Shown here in pieces: positions 1-6,130 of a stretch of DNA of 14,244 bases; positions within the stretch are counted from its first letter, which is position 1; the number at the start of each line of letters is the position of its first letter. The notes below the pieces were generated by a model. The model ran no database searches, was not told where the DNA came from, and worked only from the letters and a program-made list of their open reading frames with translations. Position numbers and translations under genes: made by a program. The stretch is from CAYVBN01 sp964538565 (GTDB lineage: Bacteria > Pseudomonadota > Alphaproteobacteria > Rhizobiales > Xanthobacteraceae), in NCBI GenBank assembly GCA_964538565.1, contig CAZIGW010000069.1, forward strand, positions 1 through 14,244, in the 5' to 3' direction.

Positions 1-606
1 ATTGTAGAGGTCACGGAATATCTGAACGTCGTCACGGAACCCGTTGACGAAGAAGTTCGCGCTCGAGTCGACGCCGCGGATGACGAGCTCGTCGCGATTT
101 CCTTCGCCCTGATGTACCGCCACGCCCGGAACGAAGCGCGCGACGTCCGTGAGGTTCTGGAAGCTCTGGTCGCGGATGAAATCCTTCGTCACCACGGAGA
201 TCGACTGCGGGATGTTGATCAGCGGCGTGTTAACCTTGGTGGCGACGGACGTGCTGTTCGCATAGACGCCGACGGTTCCGGTCTGCGCATCCTGGCTGCT
301 CGCCGGGACTGCCGGAGTTGTCGGCGCGGACGGCGTCGGAGCAGGCATCGCAGTGCGTGTGCGGGCCGCTGCCGTGCCGGAGCGCGCGCTCTGTTGTGTC
401 CGTTGGCGGCGCTGCGTTCGTTTCGGCTCTTCGACCTCGACCGGGGGAAGCTGCGAGGCGCCCGACTGCGCCGCAGGAGCCGGCTGCGTTGCTTGTGCAT
501 GCGACGGCGTCTGGCTTCCGAAGGTGAGCGCGACATAACTCACTGAGAGGAGCACCGCCTTCGTAAGGACATTGATCGCGCGGTTGTGATTCTGCAGAAC
601 TGTCAT
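1..606 (-). CDS. TonB-dependent siderophore receptor, N-terminal part (cut by left edge)
   Basis: Outer-membrane gated channel that binds a ferric siderophore and imports it using energy from TonB/ExbB/ExbD. The visible 202 residues hold a signal peptide (hydrophobic core about 15-30, likely cleavage after Ser-His-Ala at 35-37), a possible TonB box (LPPVEVEEP, 53-61), an Ala/Pro/Arg-rich spacer (about 61-110) and the start of the plug domain from about 111. Plug hallmarks are the PLINIPQSISVVT stretch (128-140), the LTDVARFVPGV stretch (152-162), an IRGVD motif (176-180) and FFVNGFRDD (185-193), as in Fiu/FhuE/FpvA-type receptors. The ATG at 606 is preceded by GGTGGA; an in-frame GTG at 615 is possible. 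The plug finish and the barrel lie outside the window. Divergent from exbB-exbD-tonB, which supports a TonB-coupled role. The family is certain, the ligand is not. Confidence 0.93.
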   Translation of the reverse strand, partial: MTVLQNHNRAINVLTKAVLLSVSYVALTFGSQTPSHAQATQPAPAAQSGASQLPPVEVEEPKRTQRRQRTQQSARSGTAAARTRTAMPAPTPSAPTTPAVPASSQDAQTGTVGVYANSTSVATKVNTPLINIPQSISVVTKDFIRDQSFQNLTDVARFVPGVAVHQGEGNRDELVIRGVDSSANFFVNGFRDDVQIFRDLYN

Positions 607-683
607 GACATCCACCAATGCTCGCAAGCCCGCGAGCGTGAGACCTCACGAGAATCTCTCTATGCGGTACTTTCGACTCGTGT

Positions 684-708
684 CCTGCACAAAATTTTTT
701 GATGCAGG
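684..708. promoter_or_regulatory. AT-centred inverted repeat, candidate operator
   Basis: Arms CCTGCA (684-689) and TGCAGG (703-708) flank a 13-base A/T-rich centre that is itself partly symmetric (AAA at 692-694 against TTT at 698-700). The site lies 78-102 bases upstream of the receptor start. A perfect-arm dyad with an AT core in a divergent iron-uptake promoter region suggests a dimeric regulator site. No family is assigned from sequence alone. Confidence 0.4.
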
Positions 709-740
709 CGGAATAAATTCGGACGTCGTCACCCTTGAAC

Positions 741-754
741 TTCTCTAACGAGAA
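741..754. promoter_or_regulatory. TTCTC-N4-GAGAA dyad, candidate regulator site
   Basis: Perfect 5-base arms with a TAAC centre. The right half (ACGAGAATC, 748-756) is repeated exactly at 648-656, where GAGA-a-TCTC forms a smaller dyad (650-658). The shared half-site at two places suggests two binding sites for one regulator acting on the divergent promoters. This is inference; the regulator is unknown. Confidence 0.35.
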
Positions 755-948
755 TCGTGCGGAAGTCGTTCGTCGCGACAGATATTTGATCGAACCGGCG
801 CCATCGATCCGATCAACATGTCCGATCTCTGGATCAGTTCTAATCTGGAAAAAAGTGTTGATGGACATGCTGCCGATGCGGCACATGCTGACGGCGCGCT
901 GAGCGACTTGCCGACCGACCACGCTGATTGGATTTGTTCAAAGGAGTG

Positions 949-1050
949 ATGGTGCAGGTCTTGCAGCCGGTGCGCTGTCTTGGTCGGGGATCTGTGCCAA
1001 CGGGCACGCCGGCGACGCGAAAGGATTTTTGCAGGCAATGCTCTGCGTGA
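949..1050 (+). CDS. Possible 33-codon leader ORF upstream of exbB
   Basis: A perfect Shine-Dalgarno stretch AAAGGAG (940-946) sits 2 bases before an ATG at 949 and 5 bases before an in-frame GTG at 952. The frame runs 33 codons to a TGA at 1048-1050, ending 13 bases before the exbB ATG. The predicted peptide begins MVQVLQPVRC and ends KDFCRQCSA. It has three cysteines, no membrane segment, and I recognise no family. It could be a translated leader that tunes exbB expression, a true small protein, or a chance frame behind a purine-rich motif. The strength of the ribosome site is the only real evidence. Confidence 0.25.
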   Translation: MVQVLQPVRCLGRGSVPTGTPATRKDFCRQCSA

Positions 1051-1063
1051 TCGGTGGTGCAGC

Positions 1064-1921
1064 ATGCGGTTGAGATTCGTTCAGGCAGCGGCGGGGAAGG
1101 TGCGCGGAGTCGTTCTCGTCAGGGTCATGCTGGCTTTCGCGGTGGTGCTCGTCGTGTTCGGCCACGCTCCTGCCCTCGTTGCCCAGTCGCCAGCCGCGCC
1201 GCCCGACGTCTCTGCGCCCTCACTCAGGTCGGTCGCGGTCGGATTGCGCGAAATGTCCCCGTGGTCGATGTTCATGTCGGCGACGATCGTCGTCCAGGCG
1301 ATCATGGTCGGGCTCGCGTTCGCCTCGCTCGTCACATGGACGATCTTTGTCGCCAAGACCATCGAGCTGTCCCTCGCCAGGAGCCGGCTCAGCAAGGCGC
1401 TGCGCATTTTCTCGTCGGCGCGGACGCTCGATGAGGCGCTGTCGGCCCTTCCCGGTCAGAGCATCGTGCGCGGATTTGTGGCCGCCGCGATCAACGAAGT
1501 GCGGATGTCGAGCGATCTGGAGGGCATCAAGGAGCGTGTGGGATCGCTCTTTGCCGAGATCATCAGCGCCGAGGCGCGACGCATTCGCATCGGCATGAGC
1601 CTGCTGGCGACGATCGGCGCAACCGCTCCGTTCGTCGGTCTGTTCGGCACGGTGTGGGGCATCATGAACAGCTTCATCGGCATCTCGAAGCTGCAGACCA
1701 CGAACCTCGCCGTCGTCGCTCCCGGCATCGCCGAAGCGTTGCTCGCGACCGCCATGGGCCTGTTCGCGGCCATTCCGGCGGTGATCATCTACAATCATTT
1801 CGGCCGTGTGACGAAAGGATACCTGGAGCTGGTGCGGCGGGCGGCGGGCGCGACGTCCCGCCAGCTTTCCCGTGATTTCGAGCGCGCAAGCGCGGAGCCG
1901 ATGCGGCGTGCTGCGGAGTAG
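1064..1921 (+). CDS. exbB: Biopolymer transport protein ExbB
   Basis: Inner-membrane proton-channel subunit that, with ExbD, drives TonB and so energises outer-membrane iron receptors. The 285 residues hold an N-terminal hydrophobic stretch ending near Ala-Leu-Val-Ala-Gln (23-41, probably a cleaved signal as in other alphaproteobacterial ExbB), then three membrane helices at about 70-95, 178-203 and 222-245. The MotA/TolQ/ExbB signatures are GLFGTVWGIMNSF (192-204) and PGIAEALLATAMGL (220-233). The ATG at 1064 is preceded by GGTGG 6 bases upstream; later in-frame GTG (1100) and ATG (1127) are alternatives that would keep most of the hydrophobic N-terminus. First gene of exbB-exbD-tonB; the stop lies 3 bases before exbD. 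Confidence 0.95.
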   Translation: MRLRFVQAAAGKVRGVVLVRVMLAFAVVLVVFGHAPALVAQSPAAPPDVSAPSLRSVAVGLREMSPWSMFMSATIVVQAIMVGLAFASLVTWTIFVAKTIELSLARSRLSKALRIFSSARTLDEALSALPGQSIVRGFVAAAINEVRMSSDLEGIKERVGSLFAEIISAEARRIRIGMSLLATIGATAPFVGLFGTVWGIMNSFIGISKLQTTNLAVVAPGIAEALLATAMGLFAAIPAVIIYNHFGRVTKGYLELVRRAAGATSRQLSRDFERASAEPMRRAAE

Positions 1922-1924
1922 CGC

Positions 1925-2380
1925 ATGGCAGTCTCGGTCACCGACAGCGAGAGTGACGACGACGATTTCGCGGAGACCCACGAAATCAATGTCACGCCCT
2001 TCATCGACGTCGTCCTGGTCCTGCTGATCATCTTCATGGTGGCGGCGCCGCTGTCGACGGTCGATCTGCCCGTCGACCTGCCGACGTCGAGCGCCGTGCC
2101 GCAGACGCGGCCCGACAAGCCGACCTACGTCTCGATCAAGTCGGATCTCGCGGTCGCCATCGGCGAAACGCCGGTGAAACGCGTCGATCTCGTGCGCACA
2201 CTCGACAGCCAGAATCCGGACAAGAGCCGTCGGATATTTCTTCGGGCCGATCGCGCCGTTTCCTATGGCGACATGATGGACGTGCTCGAGATTCTTCGCC
2301 TCGGGGGCTACACCAAGGTGGCGCTTGTCGCCCTCGAAGGGCGGACGGTGCCGGAGACGGCCGCACCGGCAAAGCGATGA
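1925..2380 (+). CDS. exbD: Biopolymer transport protein ExbD
   Basis: Small inner-membrane partner of ExbB; its single transmembrane aspartate carries protons to power TonB. The 151 residues have an acidic cytoplasmic N-terminus (DSESDDDDFAE), the conserved INVTPFIDVVLVLLIIFMV segment (21-39) with the essential Asp at position 28 (equivalent to E. coli Asp25), and a periplasmic domain typical of ExbD/TolR. A GGAG Shine-Dalgarno lies at 1915-1918 inside the end of exbB, with 6-base spacing to the ATG. The stop codon overlaps the tonB start (ATGA at 2377-2380), so exbD and tonB are probably translationally coupled. Confidence 0.96.
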   Translation: MAVSVTDSESDDDDFAETHEINVTPFIDVVLVLLIIFMVAAPLSTVDLPVDLPTSSAVPQTRPDKPTYVSIKSDLAVAIGETPVKRVDLVRTLDSQNPDKSRRIFLRADRAVSYGDMMDVLEILRLGGYTKVALVALEGRTVPETAAPAKR

Positions 2381-3186
2381 CGAGTCCCCCTCCCGTGCCG
2401 GTGCATCTTGTCGATCAGCGCAGCCGCAAGTCGGTCTGGGCCCTGGCCGCCGTCTTGGCGCTTTGCGGCCATGTCGCGCTCGCCGCGTTCGCGATCAAGG
2501 AACTGCGTGAGGAGCCGGACGACGAGGAACTCGGCGCCCCTGGGATCGTCATCAGCGTCGACTTGGCCTCGCCGGCGGCCGAACCATCGGAGGCGCCGCC
2601 CGGGCCGGAGAGCGAGGCCTCCGCCGCAACTGCCCCGGTGGTCGAGCAGAACACGACCGAGAAGGACGTGGACCTTCCGAAGGAAGCCCCGGTCGAGACC
2701 GACGACCCCGACCGGCTGGTCACGACCGACACCTCGAAGCTGCCGGACGATGAGGCCCCCACCATCAAGAACAAGGCCATGAAGCCGACGGAGCAGTCGG
2801 TGGCGCAGGAAGCAACCGCGCCGCCGGTCGTCGAGACTCCGCCGAAAGCCGAGAAGTCGACGACGCCCGACCAGGGCACAGGGCAGGCGCGCCAGCGCAC
2901 GCGGGTGAGATGGCAGAAGGAGCTCGTCGCGCACCTGGACAGGTACAAGCGCTATCCCCCCGACCGCCGTCAGATGAGCGCAGAGGCTCTCGTGACCTTG
3001 ACGCTCGATCGGGCCGGACGCGTCCTCGCGGCAACCATCGCCAAGAGTTCCGGCGATGCGGCGTTCGACCGGGCGGCGATCAGCATGGTCGAGCGCGCGA
3101 GCCCGGTCCCTGCGCCGCCGCCCCTCATCGCCGACGAAGGTCTGACCTTTTCGCTGCCGGTCGTCTTCAGGAAGAATCGCCAGTGA
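2377..3186 (+). CDS. tonB: Energy transducer TonB
   Basis: Periplasm-spanning protein that carries ExbBD energy to outer-membrane receptors. The 269 residues hold one N-terminal membrane anchor (about 19-40) with His32 in the position of the essential anchor histidine, a long Pro/Glu/Ala-rich periplasmic spacer (about 45-170), and a C-terminal TonB domain (about 180-269). The domain shows the YPPDRR segment (193-198), the SSGDAAFDRAA segment (224-234) and the VPAPPP stretch (244-249) before the final beta strand FSLPVVF. The start overlaps the exbD stop, and its own ribosome site is weak. Last gene of the operon. The divergent siderophore receptor is its obvious partner, but TonB may serve others. 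Confidence 0.95.
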   Translation: MTSPPPVPVHLVDQRSRKSVWALAAVLALCGHVALAAFAIKELREEPDDEELGAPGIVISVDLASPAAEPSEAPPGPESEASAATAPVVEQNTTEKDVDLPKEAPVETDDPDRLVTTDTSKLPDDEAPTIKNKAMKPTEQSVAQEATAPPVVETPPKAEKSTTPDQGTGQARQRTRVRWQKELVAHLDRYKRYPPDRRQMSAEALVTLTLDRAGRVLAATIAKSSGDAAFDRAAISMVERASPVPAPPPLIADEGLTFSLPVVFRKNRQ

Positions 3187-3202
3187 TGTGCCGGTTCACA
3201 CA

Positions 3203-3247
3203 GCGAGAGCGCGATCTCGCGCACGACCGGCATCCGCGCTTGCGGAT
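3203..3247. terminator. Two small hairpins between convergent tonB and a small membrane gene
   Basis: GCGAGA (3203-3208) pairs with TCTCGC (3215-3220), and ATCCGC (3232-3237) pairs with GCGGAT (3242-3247) across a GCTT loop. They lie in the 67-base gap between convergent stops, so either may end transcription from tonB or from the opposite gene. Neither is followed by a U-run, so a classic intrinsic terminator is not shown. Confidence 0.35.
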
Positions 3248-3253
3248 CGCGCG

Positions 3254-3409
3254 CTACAGCGCCCAGACCGCGAGCGCCGCGATGACCACGAGCGCCGCAC
3301 CGACGACCGCCGCCAAGGTCAGCGGGGAGTCCTGCCAGGATGTTTCCTGCCAGGAAGCCTCGTGCCATGACGGGTCGTGCGGATCATGTCGTTCAGAATG
3401 CATCGACAT
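3254..3409 (-). CDS. 51-residue single-span membrane protein with Ser-Trp repeats
   Basis: A short ORF not matched to any family I know. The soluble N-terminus is rich in His/Asp (MSMHSERHDPHDP) and carries three near-repeats, SWHEA, SWQET and SWQDS (14-28). It is followed by one strongly hydrophobic segment (LTLAAVVGAALVVIAALAVW, 30-49) that ends almost at the C-terminus, giving a tail-anchored layout. Support for expression is a good Shine-Dalgarno AAGGGG at 3416-3421 with 6-base spacing and a clean membrane profile in one frame only. It converges on tonB. The aspartate/histidine/tryptophan head could bind metal or a membrane surface, but that is speculation. Confidence 0.6.
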   Translation of the reverse strand: MSMHSERHDPHDPSWHEASWQETSWQDSPLTLAAVVGAALVVIAALAVWAL

Positions 3410-3707
3410 GCGATGCCCCTTCGAAGGCCAAACGCCGCGGGCGCGCCCGCGGGACGTCCGCTTGCCGATCGGCCGGCAGCGGGATGAAGCGCCTCCCAGA
3501 GCAGAACCAGCACCTTACCCGAAGGTTCCGGCAGATTTGCGGCGATGCAATACGAGAATGTCGCAGCGTTGTGGCCGGCCGACCCGAATCCCGCGTCGTG
3601 CGGCAAGCCTCGCGCGGCGGGCCCGCCCCGACCGCCGGAACTACCGCTTGCATCGCGCTCCGCGCCGGGCGAGGCACACGGGTCGACAATCGATCCCGAG
3701 TCGTGCC
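3410..3707. other. Intergenic stretch with a perfect 18-base GC palindrome
   Basis: About 300 bases separate the small membrane gene (minus) from the DUF3253 gene (plus). No reading frame here looks coding. The region should hold both divergent promoters. The one striking element is a perfect self-complementary GC-only palindrome at 3435-3452 (CCGCGG at both ends, GCGCGC-type centre), just upstream of the small gene's ribosome site. It could form a cruciform or a leader hairpin, or simply reflect high GC. Confidence 0.5.
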
Positions 3708-3968
3708 TTGCCGGTCGAAACCGCGCGCATCGAAGAGACGATCCGCCGCCTTCTCGCCGCAGCCGGCGAGGACAGGACGCTGAGCCCGACCGATGTGGCG
3801 CGGGCGCTCGCGCCCGATCCCGAGTGGCCCGCGCTCCTGCCGAAGCTGCGCCGCACCGCCGTCGCGATGGCGCTTGCCGGCCGGCTCGTGATCTATCGCA
3901 AGGGCAAGCCGGTCGATCCGACCGATTTCAAAGGCGTGTGGCGCATGGGGCTGCCGCGCCAGGATTGA
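3708..3968 (+). CDS. DUF3253 domain protein
   Basis: A small protein of about 86 residues covering essentially one DUF3253 domain. The winged-helix-like pattern is visible: ETIRRLLAAAG (helix 1), TLSPTDVARALAPDPEWPALLPKLRRTAVAMALAGRL (recognition-type helices, with the family's acidic-Trp and Leu-Pro positions), then the wing IYRKGKPVDPTDFKG and a short tail. No catalytic residues are evident; the molecular role of the family is unknown to me. The start is uncertain: TTG at 3708 begins just before the domain without a good ribosome site, while ATG at 3558 would add an Arg-rich stretch that looks non-coding. It converges on the ydcF-like gene with a 47-base gap. Confidence 0.75.
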   Translation: MPVETARIEETIRRLLAAAGEDRTLSPTDVARALAPDPEWPALLPKLRRTAVAMALAGRLVIYRKGKPVDPTDFKGVWRMGLPRQD

Positions 3969-4015
3969 GGCCACAGGCGCCGGCCGGGGGGATCGGGCAA
4001 TCTCCTCCGGGATCT

Positions 4016-4819
4016 TCAGCCGCCGTTCGGGCCGGGAAAGAGGGCAGAGCTCTTGCCGGTCGCCCAATAGGTCACGAGCCCGATCCACTCGTGCGTGGCG
4101 ACGTCGGTGCGGGCAAGCCCTGCGGCGAGCGTCGCGAACGGATGGAGGAAATCGTCCGTCCCTTCCGTGCGCCAGTCGACCGGATAGGCCTCGACCGCGA
4201 ATCCGGCCTTGCGGAAGGCGCCGATCGCGCGCGGCATGTGATAGGCCGAGGTGACGAGGAGCCAGCGTTCGCCCGCCTTCGGCGCGGCGACCTCCTTGCT
4301 GAAGACCGCGTTCTCGACCGTGTTGCGCGAGCGCCCCTCGAGCGTGATGCGCGCGCGCGCGATGCCGAGGCTCTCGAACAGCGGCAGCGCGAACTCGGTC
4401 TCCGCCGCGCCCCGGCGCAGCAGATTTCCGTTGCCGCCGCTGTAGAGGATGCGCGCCGACGGATAGCGCCGCGCAAGCGCGGCGACGGTCGTGATGCGTT
4501 CGGCCGACTCGTTGATCTGCGGCACGCCGCGCGCGCCCGAGATTTCCGGACCGATCGCCCCGCCGAGCACGACGATGCCGTCCGGCGCGCCGTGCGCAGG
4601 ATCCCAGGGCGGGAAGCGTTGTTCCAGCGGGAAGATCAGCCAGTTGCCGAGCGGCGAAAAGCCCGCGACGGCGATGAGCACCGCGCTCGCGACGAGCAGG
4701 CGCCGGGCGGCCGTGCGAAAGCGCGTGCGCAGCAGGACGGCGCCCGCGAGGCCGAGCAGGACCAGAAAGTTGGACGGCACCGCGAAGAAGCCGGCCGCCT
4801 TGGAGAGAACGAAGAACAT
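4016..4819 (-). CDS. YdcF/ElyC-like DUF218 membrane protein
   Basis: 267 residues. Two N-terminal membrane helices (about 5-30 and 38-60) precede a DUF218 domain starting near 82. The domain shows the GIVVLGGAIG strand-loop, the INESAERITTVAALARRYPSARILYSGG block and the RSRNTVENAVFSKE segment, followed by LLVTSAYHMPRAIGAFRKAGF, the usual DUF218 core. E. coli relatives with this two-helix layout (ElyC) affect envelope polysaccharide and peptidoglycan precursor metabolism, whereas YdcF and SanA are poorly defined. The exact role here is therefore unknown. It is the last gene of the minus-strand run, 20 bases downstream of the RraA-like gene and probably co-transcribed. Confidence 0.88.
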   Translation of the reverse strand: MFFVLSKAAGFFAVPSNFLVLLGLAGAVLLRTRFRTAARRLLVASAVLIAVAGFSPLGNWLIFPLEQRFPPWDPAHGAPDGIVVLGGAIGPEISGARGVPQINESAERITTVAALARRYPSARILYSGGNGNLLRRGAAETEFALPLFESLGIARARITLEGRSRNTVENAVFSKEVAAPKAGERWLLVTSAYHMPRAIGAFRKAGFAVEAYPVDWRTEGTDDFLHPFATLAAGLARTDVATHEWIGLVTYWATGKSSALFPGPNGG

Positions 4820-4839
4820 CCGCGCTCTCCGCCCGGGAC

Positions 4840-5538
4840 CTACTTGCGGTTCTTCTTCCAGGTCTCGTAGCGCGCCTTGGTGTCGTCGTTCGCCGGGTAG
4901 AGGCCGGGCAGCTTCACACCCCGCTCGACCTCGCTGACGATGAAGGTCTCGAACATTTCGTGCTCGGCGCCCTCGTGCGCGACGAATTCGACGAGGTTTT
5001 GCGGAATGACGACCGCCCCGTCGTCATCCGCGACGATGATGTCGCCGGGAAAGATCGCGACGCCGCCGCAGCCGATCGGCTCCTGCCAGCCCACGAAGGT
5101 GAGACCGTTGACGGACGCGGGCGCCGCGACGCCGCCGCTCCACACCGGCAGGCCGCTCGCCAGCACGCCGACGCGGTCGCGTACGACGCCGTCGGTGACG
5201 AGCGCGGCGACGCCGCGCCGCTTCATGCGCATCGTGAGGATGTCGCCGAAGATGCCGGCCGAGGGGACGCCCATCGCGTCGGCGACGGCGACGCAGCCCT
5301 CGGGCATCTCCTCGATCGCCCCGCGCGTCGAGACGGGCTTCGCCCAGCTTTCCGGCGTCGCGAGGTCCTCGCGCGCGGGAACGAAGCGCAGGGTGAAGGC
5401 CGGCCCGATGATCCGCTCGCCGCCGAACACGAGCGGCTTCGGCCCGTTCATCCAGCAGCGCCGGATGCCCTTCTTCAGCAGCATCGTGGTGATGGTCGCG
5501 GTCGTCACCTTGCGCAGGACGTCGAAGGTCGCATTCAT
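4840..5538 (-). CDS. RraA / HMG-aldolase family protein
   Basis: 232 residues of the RraA-like family, which includes E. coli RraA (an RNase E inhibitor, about 161 residues) and metal-dependent 4-hydroxy-4-methyl-2-oxoglutarate / 4-carboxy-4-hydroxy-2-oxoadipate aldolases. The core is intact: ADAMGVPSAGIFGDILTMRMKRRG (86-109), then ALVTDGVVRD (112-121) holding the Gly-x-x-Arg-Asp motif (Arg120, Asp121) that binds substrate and divalent metal in the aldolases, and the FPGDIIVADDDGAVVIP strand (163-179). The keeping of Arg-Asp and the longer length favour an enzyme over a pure RNase regulator, though similar proteins are often named RraA. The ATG at 5538 has an AGG-type ribosome site; an upstream extension of the frame overlaps the transporter and is rejected. 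Confidence 0.85.
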   Translation of the reverse strand: MNATFDVLRKVTTATITTMLLKKGIRRCWMNGPKPLVFGGERIIGPAFTLRFVPAREDLATPESWAKPVSTRGAIEEMPEGCVAVADAMGVPSAGIFGDILTMRMKRRGVAALVTDGVVRDRVGVLASGLPVWSGGVAAPASVNGLTFVGWQEPIGCGGVAIFPGDIIVADDDGAVVIPQNLVEFVAHEGAEHEMFETFIVSEVERGVKLPGLYPANDDTKARYETWKKNRK

Positions 5539-5563
5539 CGGGAACCTCAGCGTTGAGAGACAG

Positions 5564-6130
5564 TCAGGCGGGCCGCAATCCGATCCGCTCGTCGCGGCGG
5601 CGCAGCCAGTGAAGCAACGGGATCGAGAGAAGTACCATCCAGGCCTTGCCGACCACCTGGCCGGCGAGGAAGTCGAGCGAGCCGAAGGCGAGCCAGAGAA
5701 AGACGACCGAGTCGACCACGAGGCCGACGAGGCTCGATGCGATGACGGCGAGCACGAGCCGCCGGCGCGCGAGCGGCGTGTAGACCGCGAGGTCGGCGAA
5801 TTCGGAGAGCAGGAACGCGACCGCCGAGGCGACGACGAGCGGGGCCGGAGCGAGCAGCGCCGAGACCGCGGCGCCGGCCAGAATGGCCGCGACGGAGACG
5901 CCGACACCGAGCCGGCGCTGCGCGAGGTCGCGCAACACGAGGGCGATGCCGATCATCAGCACGCCCGACGGCGCGTCGAGCCCCGGCGCGACCGGAACGA
6001 CGCATGGGCCGCGCGGCGCGCAGACGGTGCCCGCGTGCCCGATCAGCCAGTTGGCGGCCGGAATGGTCAGGCCGAACAGGGCGAGAAAGATCACGCCTTC
6101 CCGGCGCCGACGCGCGTCGTTCGCCGTCAT
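5564..6130 (-). CDS. VUT-family queuosine precursor transporter (YhhQ-like)
   Basis: 188 residues, almost entirely hydrophobic, with about five or six membrane helices. Family landmarks are the LVLRDLAQRRLG segment (64-75), SEFADLAVYTPLARRR (109-124) with the conserved acidic residues, and SSLVGLVVDSVVFLWLAFG (131-149). VUT/YhhQ proteins import queuosine precursors such as preQ0 and preQ1. The ATG overlaps the stop of queC as ATGA (6127-6130), so the two are translationally coupled and share a pathway. This points to a cell that both makes and salvages 7-deazaguanine precursors. Substrate choice cannot be read from sequence. Confidence 0.87.
   Translation of the reverse strand: MTANDARRRREGVIFLALFGLTIPAANWLIGHAGTVCAPRGPCVVPVAPGLDAPSGVLMIGIALVLRDLAQRRLGVGVSVAAILAGAAVSALLAPAPLVVASAVAFLLSEFADLAVYTPLARRRLVLAVIASSLVGLVVDSVVFLWLAFGSLDFLAGQVVGKAWMVLLSIPLLHWLRRRDERIGLRPA

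Larger units (their letters stand above)
607..948. promoter_or_regulatory. Divergent control region between siderophore receptor and exbBD-tonB
   Basis: This stretch has no convincing gene and is visibly richer in A/T than its surroundings. It must hold the promoters for the receptor (minus) and the exb operon (plus). Visible elements are an inverted repeat GCTCGC/GCGAGC at 620-637, CGTGAG-ac-CTCACG at 637-650, an AT-centred dyad at 684-708, TTCTC-taac-GAGAA at 741-754, and TTGATCG/CGATCAA arms at 786-792 and 810-816. The 9-mer ACGAGAATC occurs at 648-656 and again at 748-756. Iron regulation (Fur/Mur, Irr or RirA) is expected for such a locus, but I cannot match any of these to a textbook box with certainty. 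Confidence 0.6.

Noticed and set aside
828..855. TTCTAATCTGGAA-like stretch resembling an iron-control element
   Set aside because: Only four of five arm positions pair, and I cannot reliably equate it with a known Irr or Fur consensus.
230..922. Long minus-strand open frame spanning the receptor start and upstream region
   Set aside because: It is out of frame with the receptor, whose signal peptide and plug read clearly from 606; the frame has no recognisable protein features.
980..1063. Upstream extension of exbB from a TTG at 980
   Set aside because: It would put an Arg-rich stretch before the signal-like segment and has no good ribosome site; ATG 1064 fits better.
3319..3606. 95-codon minus-strand frame overlapping the small membrane gene
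   Set aside because: No ribosome site, mixed composition, and it runs through the Shine-Dalgarno and body of the better-supported 51-residue gene in another frame.
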